This document shows, piece after piece, positions 19,872 to 29,226 of a stretch of 64,000 nt of DNA. This DNA comes from G965212025 sp965237985 (GTDB lineage: Bacteria; Pseudomonadota; Gammaproteobacteria; Poriferisulfidales; Oxydemutatoraceae). The DNA lies in assembly GCA_965237985.1 (NCBI GenBank), contig OZ250161.1:620001-684000 (forward strand), given 5' to 3'. The notes under the pieces are model-generated. The model ran no database searches and was not told where the DNA came from. It worked only from the letters and a program-made list of their open reading frames with translations. The first letter of the stretch is position 1. The number at the start of each line of letters is the position of its first letter. Both the position numbers and the translations under genes were made by a program.

Positions 19872-20340
19872 TTTCCACAACCAGGACATTTGCCAACACA
19901 GCAATACCCTCACTGCGGCCGGTGAAGCCCAACATGTCCGTGGTGGTGGATTTCACACTGACACATCCAGGAGCAAGGTGCACCGCATCGGCGATGAAAC
20001 GCCGCATCTGGGACACATGCGGTGCAAATTTCGGAGCTTCAGCAATAATGGTTGCATCGACATTGACGACACATATGGCATGATTTGCCAAAAGCTTTCC
20101 CACTTGGCCAAGCAATTCCAAGCCCGCCGCTCCTTTCCATTGCCCGGTGGCCGGAAAATGTTCCCCCAAATCGCCCAATGCAGCTGCCCCCAGGAGCGCA
20201 TCACAGACCGCATGACACAAAACATCGCCATCTGAATGTGCTGAAATCCCTCTTGTATGCGAGATCCGCACCCCGCCTAAAAAGACATAGTCACCGGTGC
20301 TGAAAGCATGCGCGTCAAACCCTTGTCCGATACGAAACAT
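19858..20340 (-). CDS. ispF: 2-C-methyl-D-erythritol 2,4-cyclodiphosphate synthase IspF
   Basis: 160 residues, the usual length. It has the metal-binding GFDAHAF motif at residues 7-13, the SHTRGISAHSDGDVLCHA region, and C-terminal SVKSTTTDMLGFTGRSEGIAV. It forms the cyclic diphosphate in the non-mevalonate isoprenoid pathway, after IspD and IspE. It starts at ATG 20340, one base after the stop of an upstream chimeric mini-ORF that is a partial copy of this gene. It is the only full-length ispF, being the most downstream copy of a triplicated 5' region. Confidence 0.96.
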   Translation of the reverse strand: MFRIGQGFDAHAFSTGDYVFLGGVRISHTRGISAHSDGDVLCHAVCDALLGAAALGDLGEHFPATGQWKGAAGLELLGQVGKLLANHAICVVNVDATIIAEAPKFAPHVSQMRRFIADAVHLAPGCVSVKSTTTDMLGFTGRSEGIAVLANVLVVENGKK

Positions 20341-20586
20341 TCAATTCTCCTGGGGACGCAAAAACGTCCTGGTCCATTCCAGGTCTTTGCCGGTGGCCGG
20401 AAAATGTTCCCCCAAATCTCCCAATGCAGCTGTCCCCAGGAGCACATCACAGACCGCGTGACACAAAACATCGCCATCTGAATGTGCTGAAATCCCTCTT
20501 GTATGCGAGATCCGCACCCCGCCTAAAAAGACATGGTCACCGGTGCTGAAAGCATGCGCGTCAAACCCTTGTCCGATACGAAACAT
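20341..20586 (-). pseudogene. Chimeric mini-ORF: IspF N-terminus joined to IspD C-terminus (copy 1)
   Basis: 81 codons: 66 from the ispF start (MFRIGQGFDAHAF to HFPATG) joined to the last 15 of ispD (KDLEWTRTFLRPQEN), then TGA, immediately followed by the next ATG. The frame is intact and keeps the D-x-H metal ligands, but the trimer-forming C-terminal half is absent, so enzyme activity is not expected. It differs from intact ispF by a few substitutions (for example Y18H and A48V). Confidence 0.9.
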
Positions 20587-20832
20587 TCAATTCTCCTGGG
20601 GACGCAAAAGCGTCCTGGTCCATTCCAGGTCTTTGCCGGTAGCCAGAAAATGTTCCCCCAAATCGCCCAATGTAGCTGCCCCCAAGAGCGCATCACAGAC
20701 CGCGTAACACAAAACATCGCCATCTGAATGTGCTGAAATCCCTCTTGTATGCGAGATCCGCACCCCGCCTAAAAAGACAGGGTCACCGGCGCTGAAAGCA
20801 TGCGCGTCAAACCCTTGTCCGATACGAAACAT
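20587..20832 (-). pseudogene. Chimeric mini-ORF: IspF N-terminus joined to IspD C-terminus (copy 2)
   Basis: Second 246-bp unit, directly downstream of full-length ispD. The sequence runs from MFRIGQGFDAHAFSAGD to KDLEWTRTLLRPQEN. It carries more changes than copy 1 (D17-P, H43 to Y in DVLCYAV). The stop/start arrangement is the same, so a ribosome leaving ispD could re-initiate at each unit until it reaches real ispF. Confidence 0.9.
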
Positions 20833-21525
20833 TCAATTCTCCTGGGGACGCAAAAGCGTCTTGATCCATTCCAGGTCTTTGCGGTAGGTCAGCTTGGGGT
20901 TGGGACAGTCACTTTCAATCAACCGTACCATGTGTCCGGACAATTCCACGGCCTCAGCCTCATCACCAACCTCCCTGCCATTTTCAAAAGCCTGGGACAA
21001 CGCTTTGTACAGTACAGAGAAGCGAAACATTTGCGGAGTGGCGGCAAGAAAAACACTGCCTTTTGCCAAAGTACGCGCCACGTTGTCTTCCGCGTTCTTC
21101 AGTTTCAATGCATCGCTCGGGATGCTGCCCATCACTCCGCCAATCTCTTCATTTTCCAAAGCTTCAATAAAATGAAGCAGTGCTTTTTGCGTCAATGCCG
21201 GTCTGACAGCATCATGCACAATCACCCAATCGCCGGGGCTGGCGGTAGGCACCAGGACATCCAGGGCACACCTTACTGTCTCCGCCCGTGTCTTCCCGCC
21301 CGGTACAGCCAGAACTTTTTCCCAATCGGCGCAGGCACATCGTTTCCAGAATGCGTCGTCAACAGCCAGTCCAACCACAACTTTTTCAAGCGCGGCAAAC
21401 CCGAGCAACGCTTTCAGGCTATGTTCCAAGACTGTCAAGCCATGGATTTTCAGGTATTGCTTGGGAGGCGAAGCGTGAAAACGTGCACCTTCTCCAGCCG
21501 CGGGCACGATGCCCCAGAAAGTCAT
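20833..21525 (-). CDS. ispD: 2-C-methyl-D-erythritol 4-phosphate cytidylyltransferase IspD
   Basis: 230 residues. The N-terminal nucleotide-binding signature is VPAAGEGARFHASPPKQYL, followed by GGKTRAETVRCAL and VIVHDAVRPALT. It joins CTP to MEP in isoprenoid precursor synthesis. Start ATG 21525 overlaps the ftsB stop (ATGA). The stop abuts the first ispF-like mini-ORF. Full length, no disruption seen. Confidence 0.95.
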   Translation of the reverse strand: MTFWGIVPAAGEGARFHASPPKQYLKIHGLTVLEHSLKALLGFAALEKVVVGLAVDDAFWKRCACADWEKVLAVPGGKTRAETVRCALDVLVPTASPGDWVIVHDAVRPALTQKALLHFIEALENEEIGGVMGSIPSDALKLKNAEDNVARTLAKGSVFLAATPQMFRFSVLYKALSQAFENGREVGDEAEAVELSGHMVRLIESDCPNPKLTYRKDLEWIKTLLRPQEN

Positions 21526-21851
21526 GGGGTTTCGGAAGGGTGGTCCGTCGCTTCTTCAGTGAAGTAAAAAAAAGTCTCGCCTTGGCGAATCATTCCCAAA
21601 TCTTCACGCGCGACATGTTCCAGAGTCTCCAGGTTTCCTTTTATATCCAGAATTTCCTGCTCCAAGGCACGGTTTTTATCTGCCAGAAACGCGTTCTGAT
21701 GGTTTATGTTGTCAATTTCAGAACGAATTTCCAAAATTCTGACAACTCCCTTCTCCCCCCAAATATGCAACATTGCCTGACCCGCAAAAAACGCCATCAT
21801 GACCAAGCTCAAAACCATGCCCCAAGCTCTCGCCTTGTTTTTGTATTTCAC
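21522..21851 (-). CDS. ftsB: Cell division protein FtsB
   Basis: 109 residues: short cytoplasmic tail, one membrane segment (about residues 11-30, VLSLVMMAFFAGQ), then a leucine/isoleucine heptad coiled coil (residues ~35-75) and the typical VAREDLGMIRQGETFFYF ending. FtsB bridges FtsL and FtsQ in the divisome. The start is GTG 21851, directly behind the eno stop (TAG-TGAAA overlap), so its translation is likely coupled to eno. The eno-ftsB-ispD order is conserved in gammaproteobacteria. Confidence 0.92.
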   Translation of the reverse strand: MKYKNKARAWGMVLSLVMMAFFAGQAMLHIWGEKGVVRILEIRSEIDNINHQNAFLADKNRALEQEILDIKGNLETLEHVAREDLGMIRQGETFFYFTEEATDHPSETP

Positions 21852-23134
21852 TACAAAAAGCGCTTAAACGCCTCGGCTCCCCAGTATTTCGTCCGGCCGC
21901 CCAGACGTTGCTCTATCCTGAGCAGGCGATTGTATTTCGCCACGCGATCAGTTCGCGACAGGGAACCCGCTTTGATCTGGCTGGCACCGCATGCCACAGC
22001 AAGATCGGCAATACAGATGTCTTCCGTTTCCCCAGAGCGGTGGGAAATGACACAGGAATAGCCATTTTCATGCGCCAAGCGGATCGCTTCGAGCGTTTCC
22101 GTCAAAGTCCCAATCTGGTTTGGCTTGATCAGGACGGCATTGGCGACTTTCTCGCGAATGCCACGCCGAATGATGGCGGGGTTAGTCACAAACAGATCAT
22201 CCCCCACCAACTGCATGCGATCGCCAAGCTTTTTTGTCATGAATTTCCAGTTTTGCCAGTCTTCTTCCGCCAAGCCATCTTCGATAGACAAAATGGGGTA
22301 GTCACGAGCCCATTTTTCAAAGCGAGACACCAGTTCTTCTCCCGAATATTTGCAGTTTTCGGACCGAAAATAGTAACCGCCGTCATGCAAAAGCTCCGAA
22401 CTGGCGGCATCAATGGCAATGTACACATCCTTTCCGGCCTTGTAGGGTGTTCGCCCAATCGCTTCCAGCAAAAGCTCCAGAGCGGCATCATTACTTTCCA
22501 GCTGTGGAGAAAATCCTCCTTCATCACCAACTGTGGTACGAAACCCACGCAAAACCAAAACTCTGCGTAGAGAGTGAAAAATCTCCGCGCCGACCCGCAG
22601 TGCTTCACTGATACTTTCACTGCTGACCGGAATAATCATGAACTCTTGTATGTCCATGCTCTGACTGGCATGCACTCCTCCATTCAGGATATTGATCAGC
22701 GGCACCGGCAGGCTCAATGGACTTTCTCCAGCTATACTTTGATAAAAAGGAAGTCCCATTTCCATGGCATGCGCTTTCCCTGCCGCCAAAGAAACCGCCA
22801 GCAGGGCGTTGCCGCCAAGCCGGGATTTGTTCTCTGTGCCGTCGAGATCAATCATCGTCCGATCAATTTCTTCTTGCTTGGACACATCCATGCCAAGCAA
22901 GGCTTGGGAAATCTCGGTTTCAATGTTCCTGATCACAGACCGCACCCCTTTGCCATTAAAGCGGTGTGCGTCGTTATCGCGCAACTCAAATGCTTCATGT
23001 TTCCCGGTGGATGCACCGGAAGGAATGGAGGCTCTGCCCATTGCTCCCGTATCCGTAAATACTTCGGCTTCAACGGTCGGATTGCCGCGGGAATCAAGAA
23101 TCTCGCGGGCCACGAGTCTGGCGATTTTATGCAT
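21851..23134 (-). CDS. eno: Enolase
   Basis: 427 residues, normal length. Landmarks: EILDSRGNPTVEAEVFTDTG, PSGASTGKHEAFELRD, the metal ligands in AIDAAS, SIEDGL and VGDDLFVTN, catalytic lysine in VLIKPNQIG, and the SHRSGETED signature. It converts 2-phosphoglycerate to phosphoenolpyruvate and is part of the RNA degradosome in relatives. The ATG at 23134 is the most downstream of twelve copies of this gene start; only this one continues into a full gene. It lacks the 4-bp insertion present in all other copies. Confidence 0.97.
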   Translation of the reverse strand: MHKIARLVAREILDSRGNPTVEAEVFTDTGAMGRASIPSGASTGKHEAFELRDNDAHRFNGKGVRSVIRNIETEISQALLGMDVSKQEEIDRTMIDLDGTENKSRLGGNALLAVSLAAGKAHAMEMGLPFYQSIAGESPLSLPVPLINILNGGVHASQSMDIQEFMIIPVSSESISEALRVGAEIFHSLRRVLVLRGFRTTVGDEGGFSPQLESNDAALELLLEAIGRTPYKAGKDVYIAIDAASSELLHDGGYYFRSENCKYSGEELVSRFEKWARDYPILSIEDGLAEEDWQNWKFMTKKLGDRMQLVGDDLFVTNPAIIRRGIREKVANAVLIKPNQIGTLTETLEAIRLAHENGYSCVISHRSGETEDICIADLAVACGASQIKAGSLSRTDRVAKYNRLLRIEQRLGGRTKYWGAEAFKRFL

Positions 23135-25156
23135 TCAGGTCATTCCTCTGTTGGCAAGACCAAAAGACCCAAGTCTCGCGACCGGCGTGATGCACCGGAA
23201 GGAATGGAGGCTCTGCTCATTCACTGCTCCCGTATCCGTAAATACTTCGGCCTCAACGGTCGGATTGCCGCGGGAATCAAGAATCTCGCGGGCAACGATT
23301 CTGGCGATTTTATGCATTCAGGTCATTCCTCTGTTGGCAAGACCAAAAGGCCCAAGTCTCGCGACCGGCGTGATGCACCGGAAGGAATGGAGGCTCTGCT
23401 CATTCACTGCTCCCGTATCCGTAAATACTTCGGCCTCAACGGTCGGATTGCCGCGGGAATCAAGAATCTCGCGGGCCACGAGTCTGGCGATTTTATGCAT
23501 TCAAGTCATTCCTCTGTTGGCAAGACCAAAAGGCCCAAGTCTCGCGACCGGCGTGATGCACCGGAAGGAATGGAGGCTCTGCTCATTCACTGCTCCCGTA
23601 TCCGTAAATACTTCGGCTTCAACGGTCGGATTGCCGCGGGAATCAAGAATCTCGCGGGCCACGAGTCTGGCGATTTTATGCATTCAAGTCATTCCTCTGT
23701 TGGCGAGACATGAAAGGCCCAAGTCTCGCGACCGGCGTGATGCACCGGAAGGAATGGAGGCTCTGCTCATTCACTGCTCCCGTATCCGTAAATACTTCGG
23801 CCTCAACGGTCGGATTGCCGCGGGAATCAAGAATCTCGCGGGCCACGAGTCTGGCGATTTTATGCATTCAGGTCATTCCTCTGTTGGCAAGACCAAAAGG
23901 CCCAAGTCTCGCGACCGGCGTGATGCACCGGAAGGAATGGAGGCTCTGCTCATTCACTGCTCCCGTATCCGTAAATACTTCGGCTTCAACGGTCGGATTG
24001 CCGCGGGAATCAAGAATCTCGCGGGCCACGAGTCTGGCGATTTTATGCATTCAAGTCATTCCTCTGTTGGCGAGACATGAAAGGCCCAAGTCTCGCGACC
24101 GGCGTGATGCACCGGCTAAGGAATGGAGGCTCTGCTCATTCACTGCTCCCGTATCCGTAAATACTTCGGCCTCAACGGTCGGATTGCCGCGGGAATCAAG
24201 AATCTCGCGGGCCACGAGTCTGGCGATTTTATGCATTCAAGTCATTCCTCTGTTGGCAAGACTGAAAGGCCTGTGTCTCGCGACCGGCGTGATGCACCGG
24301 CAAGGAATGGAGGCTCTGCTCATTCACTGCTCCCGTATCCGTAAATACTTCGGCTTCAACGGTCGGATTGCCGCGGGAATCAAGAATCTCGCGGGCCACG
24401 AGTCTGGCGATTTTATGCATTCAAGTCATTCCTCTGTTGGCAAGACCAAAAGGCCCAAGTCTCGCGACCGGCGTGATGCACCGGCTAAGGAATGGAGGCT
24501 CTGCTCATTCACTGCTCCCGTATCCATAAACACTTCGGCCTCAACGGTCGGATTGCCGCGGGAATCAAGAATCTCGCGGGCCACGAGTCTGGCGATTTTA
24601 TGCACTCAAGTCATTCCTCTGTTGGCAAGATCAAAAGCCCCAAGTCTCGCGACCGCGTGATGCACGGGAAGGAATGGAGGCTCTGCTCATTCACTGCTCC
24701 CGTATCCATAAACACTTCGGCCTCAACGGTCGGATTGCCGCGGGAATCAAGAATCTCGCGGGCCACGAGTCTGGCGATTTTATGCATTCAGGTCATTCCT
24801 CTGTTGGCGAGACTGAAAGGCCCAAGTCTCACGACCGGCGTGATGCACCGGCTAAGGAATGGAGGCTCTGCTCATTCACTGCTCCCGTATCCGTAAATAC
24901 TTCGGCCTCAACGGTCGGATTGCCGCGGGAATCAAGAATCTCGCGGGCCACGAGTCTGGCGATTTTATGCATTCAAGTCATTCCTCTGTTGGCAAGACTG
25001 AAAGGCCTGTGTCTCGCGACCGGCGTGATGCACCGGCAAGGAATGGAGGCTCTGCTCATTCACTGCTCCCGTATCCGTAAATACCTCGGCCTCAACGGTC
25101 GGATTGCCGCGGGAATCAAGAATCTCGCGGGCCACGAGTCTGGCGATTTTATGCAT
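23135..25156 (-). repeat. Eleven tandem partial copies of the kdsA-3'/eno-5' junction
   Basis: Extra eno starts lie at 23317, 23500, 23683, 23867, 24050, 24236, 24420, 24605, 24787, 24972 and 25156, spaced 182-186 bp. Each unit holds about 41 codons of eno 5' sequence joined to the last ~18 codons of kdsA. All carry a 4-bp insertion (after codon 31) that the intact eno lacks. Most units encode a 60-63 residue ORF, MHKIARLVAREILDSRGNPT..., ending either TGA immediately before the next ATG or TAA overlapping it, as at the true kdsA/eno boundary. Copy 24605 starts with GTG. Copies are nearly identical, with 1-3 bp indels near one site. Confidence 0.97.
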
Positions 25157-26036
25157 TCAAGTCATTCCTCTGTTGGCAAGACTGAAAGGCCCAAGTCTCA
25201 CGACAGGCAATCAGCGGTTTCACGACTTCGTCGATGGCACGCAAGTCCTCCAGCACGCGCCCCATGATCTCCATGGGAATGACGTTGGGACCGTCACTCA
25301 ATGCTTTTTCCGGGTACGGATGCGTTTCCATAAACACGGCGGCAACACCGGTCGCAACAGCGGCCCTTGCCAACGCTGGGGCAAATTTGGACTGTCCACC
25401 AGAAACCCCCTTCCCTGCCCCAGGCAACTGCACCGAATGCGTTGCATCAAAAACCACCGGGCAGCCCGTGGCCCGCAACTCGACCAGAGAGCGCATGTCC
25501 ACGACCAAATTATTGTAGCCAAAGGAAAAACCTCTTTCACAAACCAGTATTCTGTGGTTCCCGACTGCATGCGCTTTTGCCACCACGTCCGGCATCTCAC
25601 CAGGGGAAAGAAACTGCCCCTTTTTGATGTTCACCGGCAACCCGCAGGCAGCGACATTTTGGATGAAGTTGGTTTGTCGGCACAAGAAAGCGGGAGTTTG
25701 CAGAATATCGACGACTTCGGAGATTTCCGAAAGCGGAGAATCTTCGTGGACATCAGTCAGCACTGGCACACCAAGCTCTCTTTTTACTTTTTCAAGAATA
25801 CGCAAGCCGTCTTCCACACCAGGGCCCCGGTAACTTTTCTCTGAAGACCGGTTGGCTTTGTCGAAAGAAGATTTGTAGACAAAAGGCAGGCCCAGCTTCT
25901 CGCACGTGCCACGCAAAGTCTCGGCGGTGCTTAAAGCCAGGCCTTCATTTTCGATCACACAGGGCCCGGCAATTAACACAAAAGGCAATTCCGGACTGAA
26001 GTCCAAACCTGATACGCTGACAACTTCGTTAGACAT
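25149..26036 (-). CDS. kdsA: 3-deoxy-D-manno-octulosonate 8-phosphate synthase KdsA
   Basis: 295 residues from ATG 26036, with GGAGG 11 bp upstream; a GTG four codons earlier is too close to that site. Family marks: FVLIAGPCVIENEGLAL, VYKSSFDKANRSS, LTDVHEDS, FLCRQTNFI and FDATHSVQLPG. It condenses PEP with arabinose 5-phosphate to make Kdo-8-P for lipid A-Kdo, so the cell makes lipopolysaccharide. The C-terminal ~18 residues (CRETWAFQSCQQRNDLNA) are the part copied into the eno array, and the stop TAA overlaps an eno-type start. Confidence 0.95.
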   Translation of the reverse strand: MSNEVVSVSGLDFSPELPFVLIAGPCVIENEGLALSTAETLRGTCEKLGLPFVYKSSFDKANRSSEKSYRGPGVEDGLRILEKVKRELGVPVLTDVHEDSPLSEISEVVDILQTPAFLCRQTNFIQNVAACGLPVNIKKGQFLSPGEMPDVVAKAHAVGNHRILVCERGFSFGYNNLVVDMRSLVELRATGCPVVFDATHSVQLPGAGKGVSGGQSKFAPALARAAVATGVAAVFMETHPYPEKALSDGPNVIPMEIMGRVLEDLRAIDEVVKPLIACRETWAFQSCQQRNDLNA

Positions 26037-26069
26037 TTCTAATTTCACCTCCGAAAAATTGTCATGACA

Positions 26070-27722
26070 TCATCCCCTTGCACCACGATTTCGATACTTT
26101 TTTGCAGCATTCACGAATCCCAGAAACAAGGGGTGCGCATGCCTCAGAGTCGATTGGAATTCAGGGTGGAACTGGCAACCAATAAACCATGGATGGTCCA
26201 CCAATTCTATAACCTCCACCAAGTTGTCGGGGGATTTCCCACTGATCCGCATGCCGGCAGCGCTAAGCATGTCCCGGTAACCATTGTTGACTTCATAACG
26301 GTGGCGGTGGCGCTCACTAATCTGTGGCTGCCCGTAAAGCTCCCGCACGAGGGAGTGCGGTTCAAGAAGGCATTGCTGCGCGCCAAGCCGCATCGTGCCT
26401 CCTTTTTCGGAACTTTCACCGCGATGTTCCGCGTTGCCATTCTGGCCACACCATTCGGTCACCAAGGCCACGACCGGAGCTGTGGTTTCGGCCATGAACT
26501 CGGTGCTGTGTCCATCCGACAACCCTGCCACATTACGGGCAAATTCGATAACTGCCACCTGCATCCCCAGACAAATCCCCAAATAGGGCGCCTTGCGTTC
26601 CCGGGCATAGTGGGTAGCCAGGACCTTTCCTTCAATGCTGCGCGCGCCGAAACCGCCCGGAACCAGTACGGCGTCTGCTGCATCAAGAACCCCGGTGCCC
26701 TGACTTTCCAGCACCCCGGCATCGACGTAATGCAACCGGATACGGTTACCGGATTTCAATCCCGCATGGTCAAGCGCTTCATTCAATGATTTGTAGGCAT
26801 CTTGGTTGCCAATGTATTTACCAACAATGGCAATATTCAAAGCGTCTCCGGTCTGCGCCTTGCGTTCAGCAATAACTTGCTTCCAGCGACCAAGGTCAGC
26901 GGGGCCCGCGGTGGACTTGAGCCCGAGCCGCGCAATCAACTCTTCATCAACCTTCTGCTCGTAAAAATTCACCGGAATGCGATACACATCATCCACATCA
27001 GGGGCGCTGAAGACCGCATCCACGGGCACGTTGGTAAACAACGAGATTTTCTTTTTTTCTTCGACGCTGAGTTCTCCGCACGATGTTCGACACAGCAGCA
27101 AGTCTGGCTGAATACCGATGGAACGCAGTTCTTTGACCGAATGCTGCGTGGGTTTGGTCTTGTTTTCATTGTTCGCTGAAACCCGGGGCACCAGCGTCAA
27201 ATGCACGAAAACACTTCGCCCTTGCATCTCGGCCCCCAGCTGGCGAATCGCTTCCAAAAACGGCAGGGACTCAATATCACCTGCTGTCCCGCCAATTTCC
27301 ACCAAGGCAATTTCGGCATCTCCGGCACCTTCAAAAATAGCCAGCTTGATTTCATCGGTGACGTGGGGAATCACCTGCACGGTGCTTCCCAGAAATTCTC
27401 CCTTGCGCTCGCGTCTGATAACCCGCTCATAGATCTGACCGGCAGTGTGGTTATTGTGTTTACTGGCAGTGAAATCCACAAAGCGCTCGTAATGCCCGAG
27501 GTCCAGATCGGTTTCCGCGCCATCAGCGGTGACAAAGACTTCTCCATGTTGAAAAGGATTCATCGTCCCGGGATCGACGTTGAGGTAAGGGTCCAGTTTC
27601 GTCAGGCTGACCGTGAAGCCACGCGCTTCAAGGACCGCCCCGATGGAAGCACTTGCGATTCCTTTGCCGAGCGACGAAACCACCCCCCCGGTGACAAAAA
27701 TAAAACGAGATGGCCCACTCAT
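26070..27722 (-). CDS. pyrG: CTP synthase PyrG
   Basis: 550 residues from ATG 27722, which overlaps the tilS stop. The N-terminal synthetase domain has FVTGGVVSSLGKGI and the LTKLDPYLNVDPGTM region; the C-terminal glutamine amidotransferase has nucleophile Cys in LGICLGMQ and the HPEF His/Glu pair near the end. It converts UTP to CTP with glutamine. The pyrG-kdsA-eno order is seen in pseudomonads and related gammaproteobacteria. No defects seen. Confidence 0.96.
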   Translation of the reverse strand: MSGPSRFIFVTGGVVSSLGKGIASASIGAVLEARGFTVSLTKLDPYLNVDPGTMNPFQHGEVFVTADGAETDLDLGHYERFVDFTASKHNNHTAGQIYERVIRRERKGEFLGSTVQVIPHVTDEIKLAIFEGAGDAEIALVEIGGTAGDIESLPFLEAIRQLGAEMQGRSVFVHLTLVPRVSANNENKTKPTQHSVKELRSIGIQPDLLLCRTSCGELSVEEKKKISLFTNVPVDAVFSAPDVDDVYRIPVNFYEQKVDEELIARLGLKSTAGPADLGRWKQVIAERKAQTGDALNIAIVGKYIGNQDAYKSLNEALDHAGLKSGNRIRLHYVDAGVLESQGTGVLDAADAVLVPGGFGARSIEGKVLATHYARERKAPYLGICLGMQVAVIEFARNVAGLSDGHSTEFMAETTAPVVALVTEWCGQNGNAEHRGESSEKGGTMRLGAQQCLLEPHSLVRELYGQPQISERHRHRYEVNNGYRDMLSAAGMRISGKSPDNLVEVIELVDHPWFIGCQFHPEFQSTLRHAHPLFLGFVNAAKKYRNRGARG

Positions 27723-29017
27723 GTCGTCACTTCCCGTTGTGCGCACGCTTTGACTCCCCAAATCAGCACCAACTCATTGTTTTTGTAAATCAGCGGGATG
27801 TGCCGGCGACACCATGGGGGCACCCCAAACTCTTGAAATATTTTCTTTAGATATTTTCGTATTCCATTTTTTTGCAAGCATTTTTCTCCACCAGACCTGA
27901 GGCGAACTTCAAAAGCAGACCGGCAATCAAGACCAGGACATTGCGCCTGTAATTTCGCCCGGGACAAAGTCCGTCCCATTTCCGAAAGATGCAAGTCCTC
28001 TCCCTCCGGCCACATCCAACGCAGCCCTTTGGCACAAATCAAATCATCCTTGAGTGCATACAAAAGACCGCGATAATGACGAACCTGCCCCCGCCCTTTT
28101 GCCCAGCAGACTTCGGCGCCGGCAGGTGCTTCAGTTGCAGAAAAAAACGTCCGCCGCAAATGCTCCATTTGCCGATATTGCATGCACGGCAAATTCCGAC
28201 GTTCCAGCCACTGCTTGACAATGACGCGCTGCATTGCCGCAGGGTGCTGGACGCAGGGCTGGACTTTCAATGTCCCATCCGGGTTTTCACAATCCGCCAG
28301 CAACAGTTGCGCATACTGCCTCACCAAATCCGCCAGATCACCAAGATGGTGCGCGGTACGCGCCAAGGTTTTTTCCCACCCCGGCCATTGTCGCCTGATG
28401 TGCGGGACTACCCGATGTCGCAAATAACTCCGGTCCAGTGTCATGTCGTGGTTGGCAGGGTCTTCCAAGCACTGCACACCACACGACAGGAGATGCTCTC
28501 GGACGACCGCTTTTTCAATGCCGAGCATCGGTCGTCCGAGAAACCCTTTCGCGAAGGGTACCAGTTCCGGCATGGCACGCAAACCATCCGGACCAGCCCC
28601 ACGAAACAACTGTAAAAGCACAGTTTCTGCCTGATCCAACAGGTGGTGTGCAGACAACAACAACTCGGCAGGTCGTAATTCCCGAGCAAAAGCCTGGTAT
28701 CGAACGCGGCGGGCAAAGGCTTCCGGACTTTCCGATTTTTCCCGTTCCTCGTCGATCACAATCCTGCTAAATTCAACGCCATAGTTGCGGGCATTTTGCC
28801 AACATGCCTCTTCCCACTGGTTTGCACCTTTTTGCATCTGGTGATTGACATGCACCAGACGCAGAGCCAGCTGCGAAAACCAGCCGGAGGTCGCCAAGGC
28901 GTCAGCAAGTGCCAGAGAATCGCCGCCGCCGCTGTAAGCTACGGCAACACCGCTAAAGCAATGTCGAGACTGCCAGACCGAAAGCTTGTCCTGCAGTAAT
29001 GCCGTTAATCGCGACAT
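27719..29017 (-). CDS. tilS: tRNA(Ile)-lysidine synthase TilS
   Basis: 432 residues. The N-terminal PP-loop is VAYSGGGDSLALADAL, followed by LVHVNHQM and HHLLDQAETVLLQLFRG, the ATP-binding marks of TilS, and then a substrate-recognition domain and the C-terminal TilS domain (GGEKCLQK, then PPWCRRHIPLIYKNNELV). It modifies C34 of tRNA-Ile(CAU) to lysidine so it reads AUA. Start ATG 29017. It overlaps pyrG by 4 bp. Confidence 0.94.
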   Translation of the reverse strand: MSRLTALLQDKLSVWQSRHCFSGVAVAYSGGGDSLALADALATSGWFSQLALRLVHVNHQMQKGANQWEEACWQNARNYGVEFSRIVIDEEREKSESPEAFARRVRYQAFARELRPAELLLSAHHLLDQAETVLLQLFRGAGPDGLRAMPELVPFAKGFLGRPMLGIEKAVVREHLLSCGVQCLEDPANHDMTLDRSYLRHRVVPHIRRQWPGWEKTLARTAHHLGDLADLVRQYAQLLLADCENPDGTLKVQPCVQHPAAMQRVIVKQWLERRNLPCMQYRQMEHLRRTFFSATEAPAGAEVCWAKGRGQVRHYRGLLYALKDDLICAKGLRWMWPEGEDLHLSEMGRTLSRAKLQAQCPGLDCRSAFEVRLRSGGEKCLQKNGIRKYLKKIFQEFGVPPWCRRHIPLIYKNNELVLIWGVKACAQREVTT

Positions 29018-29226
29018 CAGATTTTAAGTGCCTTTATGGTTTCGTGCCTTTAGCAAAGTGCAATTCCTGTCCACCGTTCCCCATGCTCAACACCGTACTC
29101 GTCACCCCAGGCATCTTGAAAAGAAACAGACCAAACACGAGGAACAGCAAGCACGGAAACCAGAGTGCCCGAATGACAGTCAACTTTTCCGGACCCTGGC
29201 ATCATCGTGGAAAACACAAAAAAACT

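Larger units (their letters stand above)
20143..20880 (-). repeat. Tandem triplication of the ispD-3'/ispF-5' junction (246-bp unit)
   Basis: Three units, counting the 5' part of intact ispF and the 3' part of intact ispD as the halves at the ends. The unit length is 246 bp, exactly 82 codons. The join is CCACCGGCAAAGACC, which merges CCACCGGGCAATGG of ispF with CTACCGCAAAGACC of ispD, so the two parents share only a few bases at the breakpoint (microhomology). Confidence 0.95.

Noticed and set aside
22574..25267. Long plus-strand ORFs (up to 438 codons) with a repeated ~61-residue peptide, looking like a repeat protein
   Set aside because: They are the antisense of the eno array. Unit length of mostly 183 bp keeps the frame open by chance; the minus strand has the real enolase sequence.
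26064..26789. Plus-strand ORF of 241 codons over pyrG, and similar large plus-strand ORFs over dnaE, yoaA and ispD
   Set aside because: Shadow frames of conserved minus-strand genes; no family features and no ribosome-binding sites.
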